From assembly GCA_902485915.1 (NCBI GenBank), contig CABTMH010000185.1, positions 1 to 16,090 of the forward strand: a stretch of DNA of 16,090 nucleotides. The letters run 5' to 3'. Position 1 is the first letter of the stretch. Every line of letters starts with the position of its first letter. Below, in pieces: positions 1 to 8,110 of the stretch. Position numbers and translations under genes: made by a program. Below the pieces are notes generated by a model. It worked only from the letters and a program-made list of their open reading frames with translations. It searched no databases and had not been told where the DNA came from. This DNA comes from an uncultured Oribacterium sp. (lineage in GTDB: Bacteria > Bacillota > Clostridia > Lachnospirales > Lachnospiraceae).

Positions 1-164
1 TCGATCGGCTTCGGCGACCATGACTTTTCCTTCATGGCGATCTGCGTGCCCTCGCCGCAGTCGATCAGCATACTGCTGCCGTTACAGCGAAGCATGAGGC
101 TCGTGAGCCATCGATTCGGAAGCGGCATCATCCCGCCGGTTCCCAGTAAACAAATATCCAGCAT
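1..164 (-). CDS. rnz: Ribonuclease Z, N-terminal fragment (cut by window edge)
   Basis: The reading frame begins at an ATG at 164 and runs off the left edge, giving 54 residues. It opens MLDICLLGTGGMMPLPNRW and continues through LIDCGEGTQIAMK. The LGTGG...P start followed by a hydrophobic strand and DCGEGTQ is the characteristic beginning of the RNase Z (ElaC) metallo-beta-lactamase fold, which cleaves the 3' trailer from pre-tRNAs. The HxHxDH zinc motif would lie beyond the edge and cannot be checked. Only 3 bases separate it from the rimI stop, and its ribosome binding site (AAGGGA) lies inside the end of rimI, so the two are probably translationally coupled. Confidence comes from the N-terminal motif alone. 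Confidence 0.85.
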   Translation of the reverse strand, partial: MLDICLLGTGGMMPLPNRWLTSLMLRCNGSSMLIDCGEGTQIAMKEKSWSPKPI

Positions 165-167
165 ATT

Positions 168-626
168 TTATCCCTTCATCATGATGATGGCATCCTCTGT
201 CGGACCCTGATAGTAGTTCTTTCGTCGATAGGATTCTATGAACCCCTTCTTAAGATACAGCGCTTTCGCGGGCTCGTTGTGTGCCCGGACCTCGAGAAAG
301 ATACGTTCGGCATCCCGTTCTGCAGTGAGACGCAGCATCTCCTCCATCAGCGCTTCGCCGACGCCACTTCGTCGGCAGGCGGGCACCACACATATATTTT
401 CGATCTCGGCTTCGGGCGCGATGATGCGAAGCACCGCATATCCTGCGATGCCAATGCTGCCGGTCCCTGCACGAATCACCAGTGGGAAATCGCATGTTGA
501 GACGATGGCCGCTTCGAAATCTTCCGCATGCCAGGCCATCTGACCGAAGGCTTCCCGCTCGAGGCGAAGCACCTCCGGGATGTCCTCCCGGCGCATCGCT
601 TCGATGGAATATGTGTTTTCCTTCAT
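168..626 (-). CDS. rimI: Ribosomal-protein-alanine N-acetyltransferase (GNAT family)
   Basis: This 152-residue protein has the single-domain GNAT fold. Residues around 77-90 (ENICVVPACRRSGVGEALM) contain the R-R-x-G-x-G acetyl-CoA pyrophosphate loop. Residues around 110-128 (LEVRAHNEPAKALYLKKGF) match the RimI signature LEVR.SN..A..LY...GF. RimI acetylates the N-terminal alanine of ribosomal protein S18; in bacteria lacking that specificity it may act on other N termini. The start is set by an excellent AGGAGGG site 6 bases upstream of the ATG. It lies downstream of tsaB and just upstream of rnz on the same strand; tsaB-rimI adjacency is a common bacterial arrangement and supports the assignment over a generic GNAT. 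Nothing looks truncated. Confidence 0.92.
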   Translation of the reverse strand: MKENTYSIEAMRREDIPEVLRLEREAFGQMAWHAEDFEAAIVSTCDFPLVIRAGTGSIGIAGYAVLRIIAPEAEIENICVVPACRRSGVGEALMEEMLRLTAERDAERIFLEVRAHNEPAKALYLKKGFIESYRRKNYYQGPTEDAIIMMKG

Positions 627-680
627 CGAGCTTCCCTCCTGTCCTTCATAAACTGTTTATCCCCGGCGCTCGGCAGTATG

Positions 681-763
681 CGGACGGCGCAGGGATGCGG
701 GGGTTAACCTATTCCTTCCACAGCTTGACCAGCTCCGGCACGCGGACGGCGCAGGGATGCGGG
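681..763. repeat. Pair of 21-bp direct repeats in the tsaB-rimI gap
   Basis: The identical 21-mer that begins CGGACGGCGCAGGGATGC lies at 681-701 and again at 743-763, a period of 62 bases. Both copies sit in the 174-bp gap between tsaB and rimI. The rest of each 62-base unit does not match, so this is a short exact duplication and not a full tandem copy. On the minus strand the first copy met by transcription (743-763) falls inside a 22-codon open frame (709-777) with no ribosome binding site. I see no promoter, terminator or known element here. Confidence 0.85.
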
Positions 764-800
764 TCTGCGATGGCCATGCGCTAAGTCCGGGGATGTCTGC

Positions 801-1625
801 TTATAGATTCTCCGGCACCGTGTCATCCTCGTAACCCGGACCTGCATCGATTCTGTAGTTCCGTGCCGTGAGACGATCCTCCGCTGCTGCCTTTTTCAGG
901 CGGTTCGGATCCTCGTGGGTGATGTCATATTCCCGGAGTCCGGCGGCCTCACGCTCGCGTTCCGCCTGCGGCTTCCGGATATAGCTGAGGTGAAAATCCT
1001 TTCCGGATACAGACTTCCCCAGCGCGAGCTGCTCTGCGCCGAGGATGGCGACAGAGGATGCACGCTGCAGAAGATTTCCCGGGCCGGCGAAGCGATACGG
1101 TACGGAGAGCTGCGCCTCGAGGCAGCTGCGGTATACCGGAACCGCATCGCCCAGGAAGAAGTGCCTGCCCGGCATCTGATTGATTTTCGTGATGAGATCC
1201 TCGATGCTGATGGCCTCTTCCTCGCCGATCAGCTGGCCGTCGAGAAAGGTCGCCGTATAAACCTGACTGCGGCGTGCATCCATGATCGGATGCACATACA
1301 CCTCATCCATGTCCCGAACGTTCATCGCGAGTCCCTCGAGGGTGCTCACCTCGAGGAGCGGGATAGCATAGCCGAGCGCCAGGCCCTTCGCCGTCGCTGC
1401 ACCGATGCGGAGACCGGTGAAGGAGCCCGGACCGGCACTGACCGCGATGGCATCCAGCTCGCCTGCCGTATGCCCGGTACGTGAAAAAATCTCAGCCACC
1501 ATAGGTAAAAGTGTCTGAGAGTGGGTGAGCCCGATATTGCAGGTATACTCCGAAAGGACGACACCGTCCGCGTATAAGGCGACGCTCGCGGTGTGTCCGG
1601 ATGAATCAATTCCTAAAATCAACAT
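801..1625 (-). CDS. tsaB: tRNA t6A biosynthesis protein TsaB
   Basis: This is a 274-residue ASKHA-fold protein. It opens MLILGIDSSGHTASVALY, where DSS is the conserved first loop, and has SAGPGSFTGLRIGAATAKGL near residues 67-86, the hallmark TsaB segment. TsaB is the catalytically inactive partner that dimerises with TsaD and, with TsaE, transfers threonylcarbamoyl to A37 of ANN-decoding tRNAs in the cytoplasm. I start at the ATG at 1625 because family members begin directly at this strand, and GGAT lies about 7 bases upstream. The in-frame ATG at 1637 (adding MDKT) is possible but has no better ribosome site. tsaE lies 109 bases upstream on the same strand; tsaD is not in the window. The C-terminal tail (after about residue 235) is charged and poorly conserved. 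Confidence 0.93.
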   Translation of the reverse strand: MLILGIDSSGHTASVALYADGVVLSEYTCNIGLTHSQTLLPMVAEIFSRTGHTAGELDAIAVSAGPGSFTGLRIGAATAKGLALGYAIPLLEVSTLEGLAMNVRDMDEVYVHPIMDARRSQVYTATFLDGQLIGEEEAISIEDLITKINQMPGRHFFLGDAVPVYRSCLEAQLSVPYRFAGPGNLLQRASSVAILGAEQLALGKSVSGKDFHLSYIRKPQAEREREAAGLREYDITHEDPNRLKKAAAEDRLTARNYRIDAGPGYEDDTVPENL

Positions 1626-1650
1626 AGTTTTATCCATATAAAAATCAACA

Positions 1651-1684
1651 GAAGGATACCTGTGCTTGCACCTGTGTATCCTTC
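1651..1684 (-). promoter_or_regulatory. Hairpin just upstream of tsaB
   Basis: On the minus strand a 9-bp perfect stem (GAAGGATAC with GTATCCTTC) encloses a 16-base apical region that contains a further GTG/CAC pairing. It ends 25 bases before the tsaB ATG at 1625. A loose T-rich stretch (TTGATTTTTATAT) follows 2 bases later, so a weak intrinsic terminator is possible, as is an mRNA processing or translation-control element. Function is inferred only from the fold. Confidence 0.4.
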
Positions 1685-1734
1685 CATATGCACTGCAGAA
1701 CGCCATCGACGATCATGTGATGCACATAAAACGC

Positions 1735-2151
1735 TTAGTATTCGATGCGCCGATAGTCGAAGCCCTTCGTGAGGTCCTTCCGGATACGCACCCAGCGGGC
1801 CTCCTTCGGAAGAAGCTCCTCGATCTGTCCCGGCCACTCGATGATGCTGACGCCCTGACCATAGAAGTAGTCTTCGTAGCCGATCTCCTCCATCTCGGAC
1901 GGATCTCCGATACGATAGACATCGAAATGATAGAGCGGGAGACGCCCGCCCTCGTACTCCTTCACGATGTTAAAGGTCGGTGAATTCACATAATCATCGA
2001 TGCCGAGTCCCGCGGCGAAGCCCTGGGTGAAGACGGTCTTACCTACACCCAGGTCACCATCGAGACAGATGATCTCGCCCGGGACCGCCTCGCGGCCCAG
2101 CTTCTGTCCGAATGCGAAGGTATCCTCCGCTGAATTACTCTCAAAAATCAT
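1735..2151 (-). CDS. tsaE: tRNA t6A biosynthesis ATPase TsaE
   Basis: This 138-residue P-loop protein has the Walker A motif DGDLGVGKT at residues 31-39, NSPTFNIVKEYEG near 57-69, the YHFDVYRIG strand near 74-82 and the EWPG motif near 104. All are typical of TsaE (formerly YjeE). TsaE hydrolyses ATP to reset the TsaBD complex during t6A formation. Length is close to the family norm of about 150. Its ATG overlaps the hom stop codon by one base (TGATG), so translation is probably coupled to hom; an AGGAAGAGG-type ribosome site lies inside the end of hom. tsaB follows after a 109-base gap containing a hairpin. No frameshift or missing motif is seen. Confidence 0.95.
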   Translation of the reverse strand: MIFESNSAEDTFAFGQKLGREAVPGEIICLDGDLGVGKTVFTQGFAAGLGIDDYVNSPTFNIVKEYEGGRLPLYHFDVYRIGDPSEMEEIGYEDYFYGQGVSIIEWPGQIEELLPKEARWVRIRKDLTKGFDYRRIEY

Positions 2152-3398
2152 CAGTCCTCTTCCTTCTCGGTACGGATGAAATGGAAGATCCGGCGTCCGG
2201 TCTTCTCCTCAAACTCAGCGACGTTCTGCAGGAAGTCGCCCTCAAACATCACATCGGTGATAAAACCGAACTCATCGGTACGACCGCTCAGTGAAATCGG
2301 AACCAGCTTCGAGCTGTCTTCCAGGAAGAGCTCACGGAGCTCCTTCTTCACCGCATCCGGTGTGCCCTCGACACGAACGAAATATGCGAACGCGTTGGAG
2401 CTCATCGGCTCGATCTGAATCATCTTCTCGGTCCAGCCGATGCCCTGGAAATCATGCTGGTGGCGTACGGCCGCGATGATATCGGATACGACGGCACTTG
2501 CGGTCGGCATCTTGCCGGCACCCATACCATAGAGCATGGTCGTACCGAGACAGTTTCCGACGATACGGATACCGTTATAAACGCCATCGACGCTGAAAAG
2601 CGGGTCGGACTTCGGAATCATCATCGGTACGACATAGGCGAAGTACTTATCCTCGACCTGCTGTACGGAGCCGAGCAGCTTGATGGTCATGCCCAGTTCG
2701 CGCGCATAGAGGAAGTCCAGCTTCGAAACGGCACGGATACCCTCGGTATAGATGTCCTCATGACGGCAGCGATTGCCGGAGGCCATACTGAGAAGGATCG
2801 CCGTTTTACGAGAGGTGTCGAAGCCGTCGATATCGGAGGACGGATCACGCTCCGCGTAGCCGAGATGCTGTGCCTCGACGAGTGTTTCCTCGAAGTCGGC
2901 ACCCTTCTCACGCATCTTCGTGAGGATGAAGTTCGTGGTACCGTTCATGATACCGGTGATCTCGGTCAGATTCTCGCCGGCATAGTTATGGTAGATCGTA
3001 CGGATGACCGGGATACCGCCACCGACGGAAGCCTCGAAATAGAAATTACAGTGATGCTCGCGGGCGATGCTGATGAGCTTCGAGCCGACCGCATCGACGA
3101 GTGCCTTGTTAGAGGTGACACAGTGCTTGCCCTTCTCGAGGCAGGCCTTCACAAACTCATAGGCCGGGTGAATACCGCCCATGGTCTCGACGACGAGCTT
3201 GACCTCTGGATCGTTCTCGATGATGGAGAAGTCGGAAATCAGCTTATCGTTATCGACACCGATATCGGTACGAAGATCCAGTACATACTTGAGCTCGACC
3301 GGCTCGCCGAGCTTTTTCTCGATCTGCGCCTGATTGATGCGCAGTACCTCTGCTACGCCGGAGCCGATGGTGCCATAGCCTAAAATCGCAATTTTCAT
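2151..3398 (-). CDS. hom: Homoserine dehydrogenase with C-terminal ACT domain
   Basis: This 415-residue enzyme reduces aspartate semialdehyde to homoserine with NAD(P)H, the branch point to threonine and methionine. The N-terminal Rossmann fold starts MKIAILGYGTIGSGV (GxGxxG at 7-12). The catalytic region includes TSNKALVD near 98-105, ASVGGGIPVI near 126-135, NGTTNFILT, and the DPSSDIDGFDTSRK segment. The last 75 or so residues (from about 337, AYFVRVEGTP...) form an ACT domain expected to sense threonine. I start at 3398, not at the upstream in-frame ATG at 3413, because AAGGGGGA sits 4-5 bases before it and the Rossmann strand begins there. The upstream neighbour encodes a separate ACT protein, a common Firmicutes pairing. 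The stop overlaps tsaE by one base. thrB and thrC are absent from the window. Confidence 0.95.
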   Translation of the reverse strand: MKIAILGYGTIGSGVAEVLRINQAQIEKKLGEPVELKYVLDLRTDIGVDNDKLISDFSIIENDPEVKLVVETMGGIHPAYEFVKACLEKGKHCVTSNKALVDAVGSKLISIAREHHCNFYFEASVGGGIPVIRTIYHNYAGENLTEITGIMNGTTNFILTKMREKGADFEETLVEAQHLGYAERDPSSDIDGFDTSRKTAILLSMASGNRCRHEDIYTEGIRAVSKLDFLYARELGMTIKLLGSVQQVEDKYFAYVVPMMIPKSDPLFSVDGVYNGIRIVGNCLGTTMLYGMGAGKMPTASAVVSDIIAAVRHQHDFQGIGWTEKMIQIEPMSSNAFAYFVRVEGTPDAVKKELRELFLEDSSKLVPISLSGRTDEFGFITDVMFEGDFLQNVAEFEEKTGRRIFHFIRTEKEED

Positions 3399-3482
3399 AA
3401 TTTCCCCCTTCATGCTGGTAACGTCTCCGAAGCGTTCGGTTACGTGTTAAATGATGGATGCCTGTGGTTTTACAGGGACTGC

Positions 3483-3938
3483 CTAGCCAGGCATGCTCTC
3501 CTGCGCAAGAATCTTGACATACTGTATATTGGGCAATGCTTCGATCTCATGGATCATCGCATTGATGTCCGACGTATCCTCCCGGACCTCGATGGAGAGT
3601 GTCAGGGTGGCGATTCCGTTGATGGGAATCGATTGATGGATGGTCAGGATGTTCGCGTTATACGAAGATACCGTCGAGCAGATCTTCGCCAGATTTCCGA
3701 GCACATCCCGCATCTCGACGATGATCGTGATGGTCTTCCCCTTCGAACTATCGTAAAACGGGAAGATGTCTTCTTTATACTTATAGAAAGAACTGCGGGA
3801 AATATTCACGCGTTCGGTCGCTTCTGCCACCGATAAGCCCTTTTCTGTCTCGAGGAGACGCTTTACCTCGACCACCTTTTTCAGGACCTCGGGCAGTGCC
3901 CCGGTCCGGACCACAAAATAATCGGATTGACTGCTCAT
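3483..3938 (-). CDS. UPF0735-type HTH/ACT-domain protein
   Basis: This 151-residue protein has two parts. Residues about 1-62 (from DYFVVRTGALPEVLKKVVEVK to SRSSFYKYKEDIFPF) contain a helix-turn-helix-like segment, SVAEATERVNISRSSFYKY. Residues about 68-148 form an ACT domain (TITIIVEMRDVLGNLAKICS...). This layout and the FYKYK...FPF sequence are those of the UPF0735 family, which includes Bacillus subtilis PheB. The role is not firmly established; the architecture suggests an amino-acid-responsive regulator. It lies 84 bases upstream of hom on the same strand, so control of or by the homoserine branch is a reasonable inference. The gap to hom holds a small hairpin (3418-3443) and the hom ribosome site. 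Only 62 bases separate it from prfB, with no visible terminator. Confidence 0.85.
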   Translation of the reverse strand: MSSQSDYFVVRTGALPEVLKKVVEVKRLLETEKGLSVAEATERVNISRSSFYKYKEDIFPFYDSSKGKTITIIVEMRDVLGNLAKICSTVSSYNANILTIHQSIPINGIATLTLSIEVREDTSDINAMIHEIEALPNIQYVKILAQESMPG

Positions 3939-4000
3939 CGTGTCTACCTGTCCTTCTCTCTCGCTCGTGATGCTGTTTCGTCGCTTACCCGCTCCAGAAA

Positions 4001-5140
4001 TCAGTCCTCTCCCTGAATACGGCGGTCAGGGCAGCCGAGCTGCATCCACTTAAGGTATGCGGTGATGAAGCGATCGATATCACCGTCGAGCACCGCATCG
4101 GTGTTGGAGCTCTGTTCACCGGAACGAAGATCCTTCACCATACGATATGGCTGCAGAACATAGGAGCGGATCTGGGAGCCCCAGCCGTTGTCCTTGACCT
4201 CGCCACGGATGCCGGCCAGCATCGCCTCCTGCTCTTCCTTCTCCTTCAGGTACAGTCTCGCCTTCAGCATCTGCATCGCCTTGTTACGGTTCTGGAGCTG
4301 TGAACGCTCCTCCTGACAGGCCACGACGATACCAGTCGGAATATGGATCAGTCGAACAGCCGAGGAGGTCTTATTGATGTGCTGTCCACCGGCACCGGAT
4401 GCACGGAATACTTCCATCTTGATGTCCTCCGGACGCACCTCGATGTCGATCTCAGTCTCGATGTCCGGCATGACGTCACAGGACACGAAGGAGGTCTGAC
4501 GCTTCGCCTGTGCGTTGAACGGAGAGATACGTACCAGGCGGTGTACACCGGCCTCGGAGCGGAGGTAGCCGTAGGCATACTCACCATCGATCTCGATGGT
4601 GACGGACTTGATCCCGGCTTCATCCCCCTCCAGATAATCCAGCACCTTCAGGGTGAAGCCATGACGCTCCGCCCAGCGTGTATACATACGATACAGCATA
4701 CCGGCCCAGTCGTTGGACTCGGTACCACCGGCACCGGCGTTGAGACGCAGGATGGCGTTCATGCTGTCATACTCTCCGGAAAGGAGAAGCTTCGTCGACA
4801 TCTGATCGAGGCGCTCGATGAAATCATCCAGCATTTCCTTAACCTCTGCCACGGAATCCTGATCTTCCTCCTCTTCCGCCATCTCGATCAGTGCGCCGAT
4901 ATCATCATAGGACTGCACGAGCTCTTCGTAGCTTTTCACCTCATCCTTCAGACGACGGTCCTCGGTGGAGTACTGGTTCGCCTTTTCCGGATCGGTCCAG
5001 AAATCCGGCTCTTCCATCATACGGTCGAGCTCGGCGATGCGCTTTTTCTTATTGTCGAGATCCAGGGAAGCGCCGAGGTCCCGGAGTGACTGTTCCTTCT
5101 GTCCAAGCTCATACTTGTACTGGTCTAACTCAATGATCAT
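4001..5140 (-). CDS. prfB: Peptide chain release factor 2 (RF2), encoded without a frameshift
   Basis: This 379-residue protein recognises UGA and UAA stop codons and triggers peptide release. The SPF tripeptide that reads the stop codon is at 206-208 (VRISPFNAQ) and the catalytic GGQ is at 251-253 (SGAGGQHINKT). A coiled-coil N-terminal domain occupies about 1-115. The start at 5140 has AAAGGA 7 bases upstream. Many prfB genes contain an in-frame UGA and a programmed +1 frameshift near codon 26; here codons 24-29 read GCT TCC CTG GAT CTC GAC with no stop, so the frame is continuous from ATG to stop. The gene itself ends in TGA. It follows secA, as in Bacillus, but a terminator-like hairpin (5250-5287) lies between them. 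I see no convincing promoter in the 171-base gap. Confidence 0.97.
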   Translation of the reverse strand: MIIELDQYKYELGQKEQSLRDLGASLDLDNKKKRIAELDRMMEEPDFWTDPEKANQYSTEDRRLKDEVKSYEELVQSYDDIGALIEMAEEEEDQDSVAEVKEMLDDFIERLDQMSTKLLLSGEYDSMNAILRLNAGAGGTESNDWAGMLYRMYTRWAERHGFTLKVLDYLEGDEAGIKSVTIEIDGEYAYGYLRSEAGVHRLVRISPFNAQAKRQTSFVSCDVMPDIETEIDIEVRPEDIKMEVFRASGAGGQHINKTSSAVRLIHIPTGIVVACQEERSQLQNRNKAMQMLKARLYLKEKEEQEAMLAGIRGEVKDNGWGSQIRSYVLQPYRMVKDLRSGEQSSNTDAVLDGDIDRFITAYLKWMQLGCPDRRIQGED

Positions 5141-5249
5141 TTGTTTTCCTTTACATGCTATGGTTTTACATCGTCACTGCTGCTTCTTCTCCTGATCACA
5201 CGGACACCCGTGCGGTGCCGTCCGCTCCGAAAGAGAAGCGAAGTATATA

Positions 5250-5287
5250 AAAGGCCGCGAAGCATTCGATGATGATCCGCGGCCTTT
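5250..5287 (-). terminator. Intrinsic terminator downstream of secA
   Basis: A perfect 10-bp stem (AAAGGCCGCG with CGCGGCCTTT) encloses an 18-base loop. On the minus strand the 3' arm runs into TTTT then ATAT. It starts 25 bases after the secA stop. The short T tract suggests partial termination, which would fit read-through into prfB. Confidence 0.75.
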
Positions 5288-5311
5288 CCCTGCCGAAACA
5301 GGAAAGCTTAC

Positions 5312-7969
5312 TTAGTTTTTGCCGGCGTTATCAAGCATTTCGTCCTGTGCCTTTTCTGCCTGTGCTTCCGATACCTTCTGATTCATCATCTTCTGGTACT
5401 CGTCACGGCCGTGGCACTGCTTATACTTCTTGCCGGATCCACATGGACACGGATCGTTCGGATAGATCTTGCGGATGGAACGCTTTTTCGGTGCCTGCGC
5501 GAGGGTGTTGTCACGGTTGGTACCGGTGACCTGTGCCTGCTGCTCACGCTCCACCTTCTGCTCTACCTGGATATGATACAGGATGCGTACGGTATCTTCC
5601 TTGATGGCACGTGTCATATCGCCAAACATCTGATAGCCCTGAATCTTATACTCTACGAGCGGATCCTTCTGGCCGTATGCCTGAAGACCGATACCATCAC
5701 GGATGATATCCATATCATCGATGTGGTTCATCCACTTCTGGTCGATCACACGAAGAAGGATGACACGCTCTACCTCACGGAGTTGTTCCGGATTCGGGAA
5801 GGAGGCTTCCTTCTGCTCATAGAGCTTGATGGCCTCTTCCTTCAGGAGCTGCTTGAACTCGTTCTTCGTCATCGAGTTGAACTGTTCCTCGGTGAGCTGC
5901 AGCTTCGGAAGCGGGATGATGCTCATCAGTGTATCATTCAGACCACTGAGATCCCAGTCCTTCGCGGTTGCGTCCTCTGGAACGTTCGCATCGACATAGT
6001 TCTCGATGATGTCCTGGATGAAGTTGATGATGGTCGGACGGAGATCGTCACCGTTCAGCACCTTCTCACGCTCTGCATAGATGACATCACGCTGCTCGTT
6101 GTTAACCTCGTCGTACTTCAGGAGATTCTCACGGATGCCGTAGTTGTTCAGCTCGATCTTCTCCTGTGCTTTCTCGATGGCGTTGGAAAGCATCTTATGG
6201 TGGATCTGCTCACCCTCCGGTACACCCAGTGCCTCAAACATATTCATGAGACGCTCGGAACCGAAGAGACGCATCAGGTCATCCTCGAGAGAGATGAAGA
6301 ACTGAGACTGACCCGGGTCACCCTGACGTCCGGCACGTCCACGGAGCTGGTTATCGATACGTCTCGACTCGTGGCGCTCGGTACCGATGATATGAAGACC
6401 ACCGGCAGCCAGTGCCTCCGGATCCAGCTTGATATCCGTACCACGGCCGGCCATGTTGGTCGCGATGGTGACGGCACCGTGCTGACCAGCGTCTGCAACG
6501 ATGGCAGCCTCGAGCTCATGGAACTTCGCATTCAGGACGTTGTGCTTGATGCCACGACGCTTCAGCATGCCGCTGATGAGCTCGGAGGTATCGATGTTGA
6601 TGGTACCGATCAGAACCGGTGCACCTGTCTCATGGATACGAACCGCTTCATCCACGACGGCCTGGAACTTTTCCTTCTTCGATTTATAAACCGCATCATC
6701 GAGGTCGACACGCTGTACCGGCTTGTTGGTCGGGATACAGATGACATCCATATAATAGATGTTACGGAACTCCTTCTCCTCGGTCTGTGCGGTACCGGTC
6801 ATACCGGCCTTCTTATCAAACTTGTTAAAGAAGTTCTGGAAGGTGATCGTCGCGAGGGTCTTCGACTCACGCTTGACGTTCACATGCTCCTTCGCCTCGA
6901 TCGCCTGATGGAGACCATCGCTGTAACGACGGCCCGGCATGATACGTCCGGTGAACTCGTCGACGATGAGTACCTCGTCATCCTTGACCACATAGTCCTT
7001 ATCACGGTGCATGAGGTTGTTTGCACGAAGTGCCAGGATCACGCAGTGCTGGATCTCCAGGTTCTCCGGATCCGCGAGGTTCTTGATATGGAAGAACTGC
7101 TCAACCTTATGGACGCCCTGCTGTGTGAGGTTGACGGTCTTCTCCTTCTCGTTCACGATGAAGTCGCCGGTCTCCTCGATCTCCTCACCGAGGATCGCAT
7201 CGAGCTTACTGAACTCTGCGGACTCCTCACCACGCTGAAGCTGACGGGCCAGCACATCGCAGACCTCATAGAGCTTCGTGGACTTTCCGGACTGTCCGGA
7301 AATGATGAGCGGTGTACGTGCTTCATCGATCAGGACGGAATCGACCTCATCGATGATGCAGTAGTGAAGGCCACGAAGTACCTGCTGGTTCTTATAAACC
7401 GCCATGTTATCACGGAGGTAGTCGAAACCGAGCTCGTTATTCGTGACATAGGTGATATCACAGTTATAGGCAGCCTGACGCTCCTCGGTGGTCATGGAGT
7501 TCAGAACCACACCTACGCTTAATCCGAGGAACTCGTGGATACGTCCCATCCACTCGGCATCTCGCTTTGCGAGGTAGTCGTTGACGGTGACGATATGAAC
7601 GCCCTTTCCCTCGAGTGCGTTCAGATAGGCCGGACAGGTAGATACGAGGGTCTTACCTTCACCAGTTCTCATCTCGGCGATACGGCCCTGGTGAAGAACG
7701 ACACCACCGATCAGCTGTACCGGGAAGTGCTTCATCTTGTTGACACGCCATGCGGCCTCACGTACTGTCGCATAGGCCTCCGGAAGAATCTGATCCAGAC
7801 TCTCTCCCTGCGCCAGACGCTCCTTAAACTTCGGGGTCTGCGCCTTTAACTCTTCATCTGACATGGCGGACATGGTCTCATCATAAGAAAGGATCTTCTT
7901 AATGATCGGATCGATCCGCTTCAGTTCATGATCGGAATGGGTACCGAAAACCTTCTCAAAAAAACTCAT
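5312..7969 (-). CDS. secA: Preprotein translocase ATPase SecA
   Basis: SecA is the motor ATPase that drives preproteins through the SecYEG channel. The product has 885 residues, a normal length for a SecA that carries the C-terminal zinc tail. Motifs seen: Walker A MRTGEGKT at about 100-107, DEAD-box variant DEVDS at 207-211 (IIDEVDSVLIDEARTPLI), the GRxxPGRRYSDGLHQA region of NBD1, GTAQTEE, ATNMAGRGTDI and the arginine-finger segment QLRGRAGRQGDPG in NBD2. The SEC-C zinc site CPCGSGKKYKQCH lies near 841-853, about 30 residues from the end. The start at 7969 is preceded by AAGGAG about 11 bases upstream. It is transcribed away from hpf; candidate promoters are at 8053-8081 and 8111-8139. No second secA copy is in the window. 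Confidence 0.98.
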   Translation of the reverse strand: MSFFEKVFGTHSDHELKRIDPIIKKILSYDETMSAMSDEELKAQTPKFKERLAQGESLDQILPEAYATVREAAWRVNKMKHFPVQLIGGVVLHQGRIAEMRTGEGKTLVSTCPAYLNALEGKGVHIVTVNDYLAKRDAEWMGRIHEFLGLSVGVVLNSMTTEERQAAYNCDITYVTNNELGFDYLRDNMAVYKNQQVLRGLHYCIIDEVDSVLIDEARTPLIISGQSGKSTKLYEVCDVLARQLQRGEESAEFSKLDAILGEEIEETGDFIVNEKEKTVNLTQQGVHKVEQFFHIKNLADPENLEIQHCVILALRANNLMHRDKDYVVKDDEVLIVDEFTGRIMPGRRYSDGLHQAIEAKEHVNVKRESKTLATITFQNFFNKFDKKAGMTGTAQTEEKEFRNIYYMDVICIPTNKPVQRVDLDDAVYKSKKEKFQAVVDEAVRIHETGAPVLIGTINIDTSELISGMLKRRGIKHNVLNAKFHELEAAIVADAGQHGAVTIATNMAGRGTDIKLDPEALAAGGLHIIGTERHESRRIDNQLRGRAGRQGDPGQSQFFISLEDDLMRLFGSERLMNMFEALGVPEGEQIHHKMLSNAIEKAQEKIELNNYGIRENLLKYDEVNNEQRDVIYAEREKVLNGDDLRPTIINFIQDIIENYVDANVPEDATAKDWDLSGLNDTLMSIIPLPKLQLTEEQFNSMTKNEFKQLLKEEAIKLYEQKEASFPNPEQLREVERVILLRVIDQKWMNHIDDMDIIRDGIGLQAYGQKDPLVEYKIQGYQMFGDMTRAIKEDTVRILYHIQVEQKVEREQQAQVTGTNRDNTLAQAPKKRSIRKIYPNDPCPCGSGKKYKQCHGRDEYQKMMNQKVSEAQAEKAQDEMLDNAGKN

Positions 7970-8052
7970 TTGCTCTAGTACTCCTTATCGCAAGTGCCTA
8001 CAGTGATACATCTGCCTACACTTTTCGTTCTACTTATGGCTATAACTCTGAA

Positions 8053-8081
8053 ATCTTATCACTAAACACTTTTTTATTCAA
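8053..8081 (-). promoter_or_regulatory. Candidate sigma-A promoter for secA (proximal)
   Basis: On the minus strand TTGAAT (8081-8076) is separated by 17 bases from TAAGAT (8058-8053), with a TGn extension just before the -10. It would give a 5' leader of roughly 75 bases before secA. The surrounding 354-base divergent gap (7970-8323) is AT-rich between about 8040 and 8135. Beyond the promoters and the hpf ribosome site I see nothing else in it. Confidence 0.55.
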
Positions 8082-8110
8082 GAAAGCTTTTGATTGTTAA
8101 CATTTAATTC

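Noticed and set aside
709..777. A 22-codon minus-strand frame between tsaB and rimI
   Set aside because: No Shine-Dalgarno site, very short, and it contains one copy of the direct repeat; no family recognised.
5411..7522. A 703-codon open frame on the plus strand opposite secA
   Set aside because: It is antisense to an unambiguous SecA, has Leu/Asp/Val-rich repetitive composition typical of a mirrored codon-biased gene, and has no ribosome site. Similar long antisense frames oppose hom and thrS.
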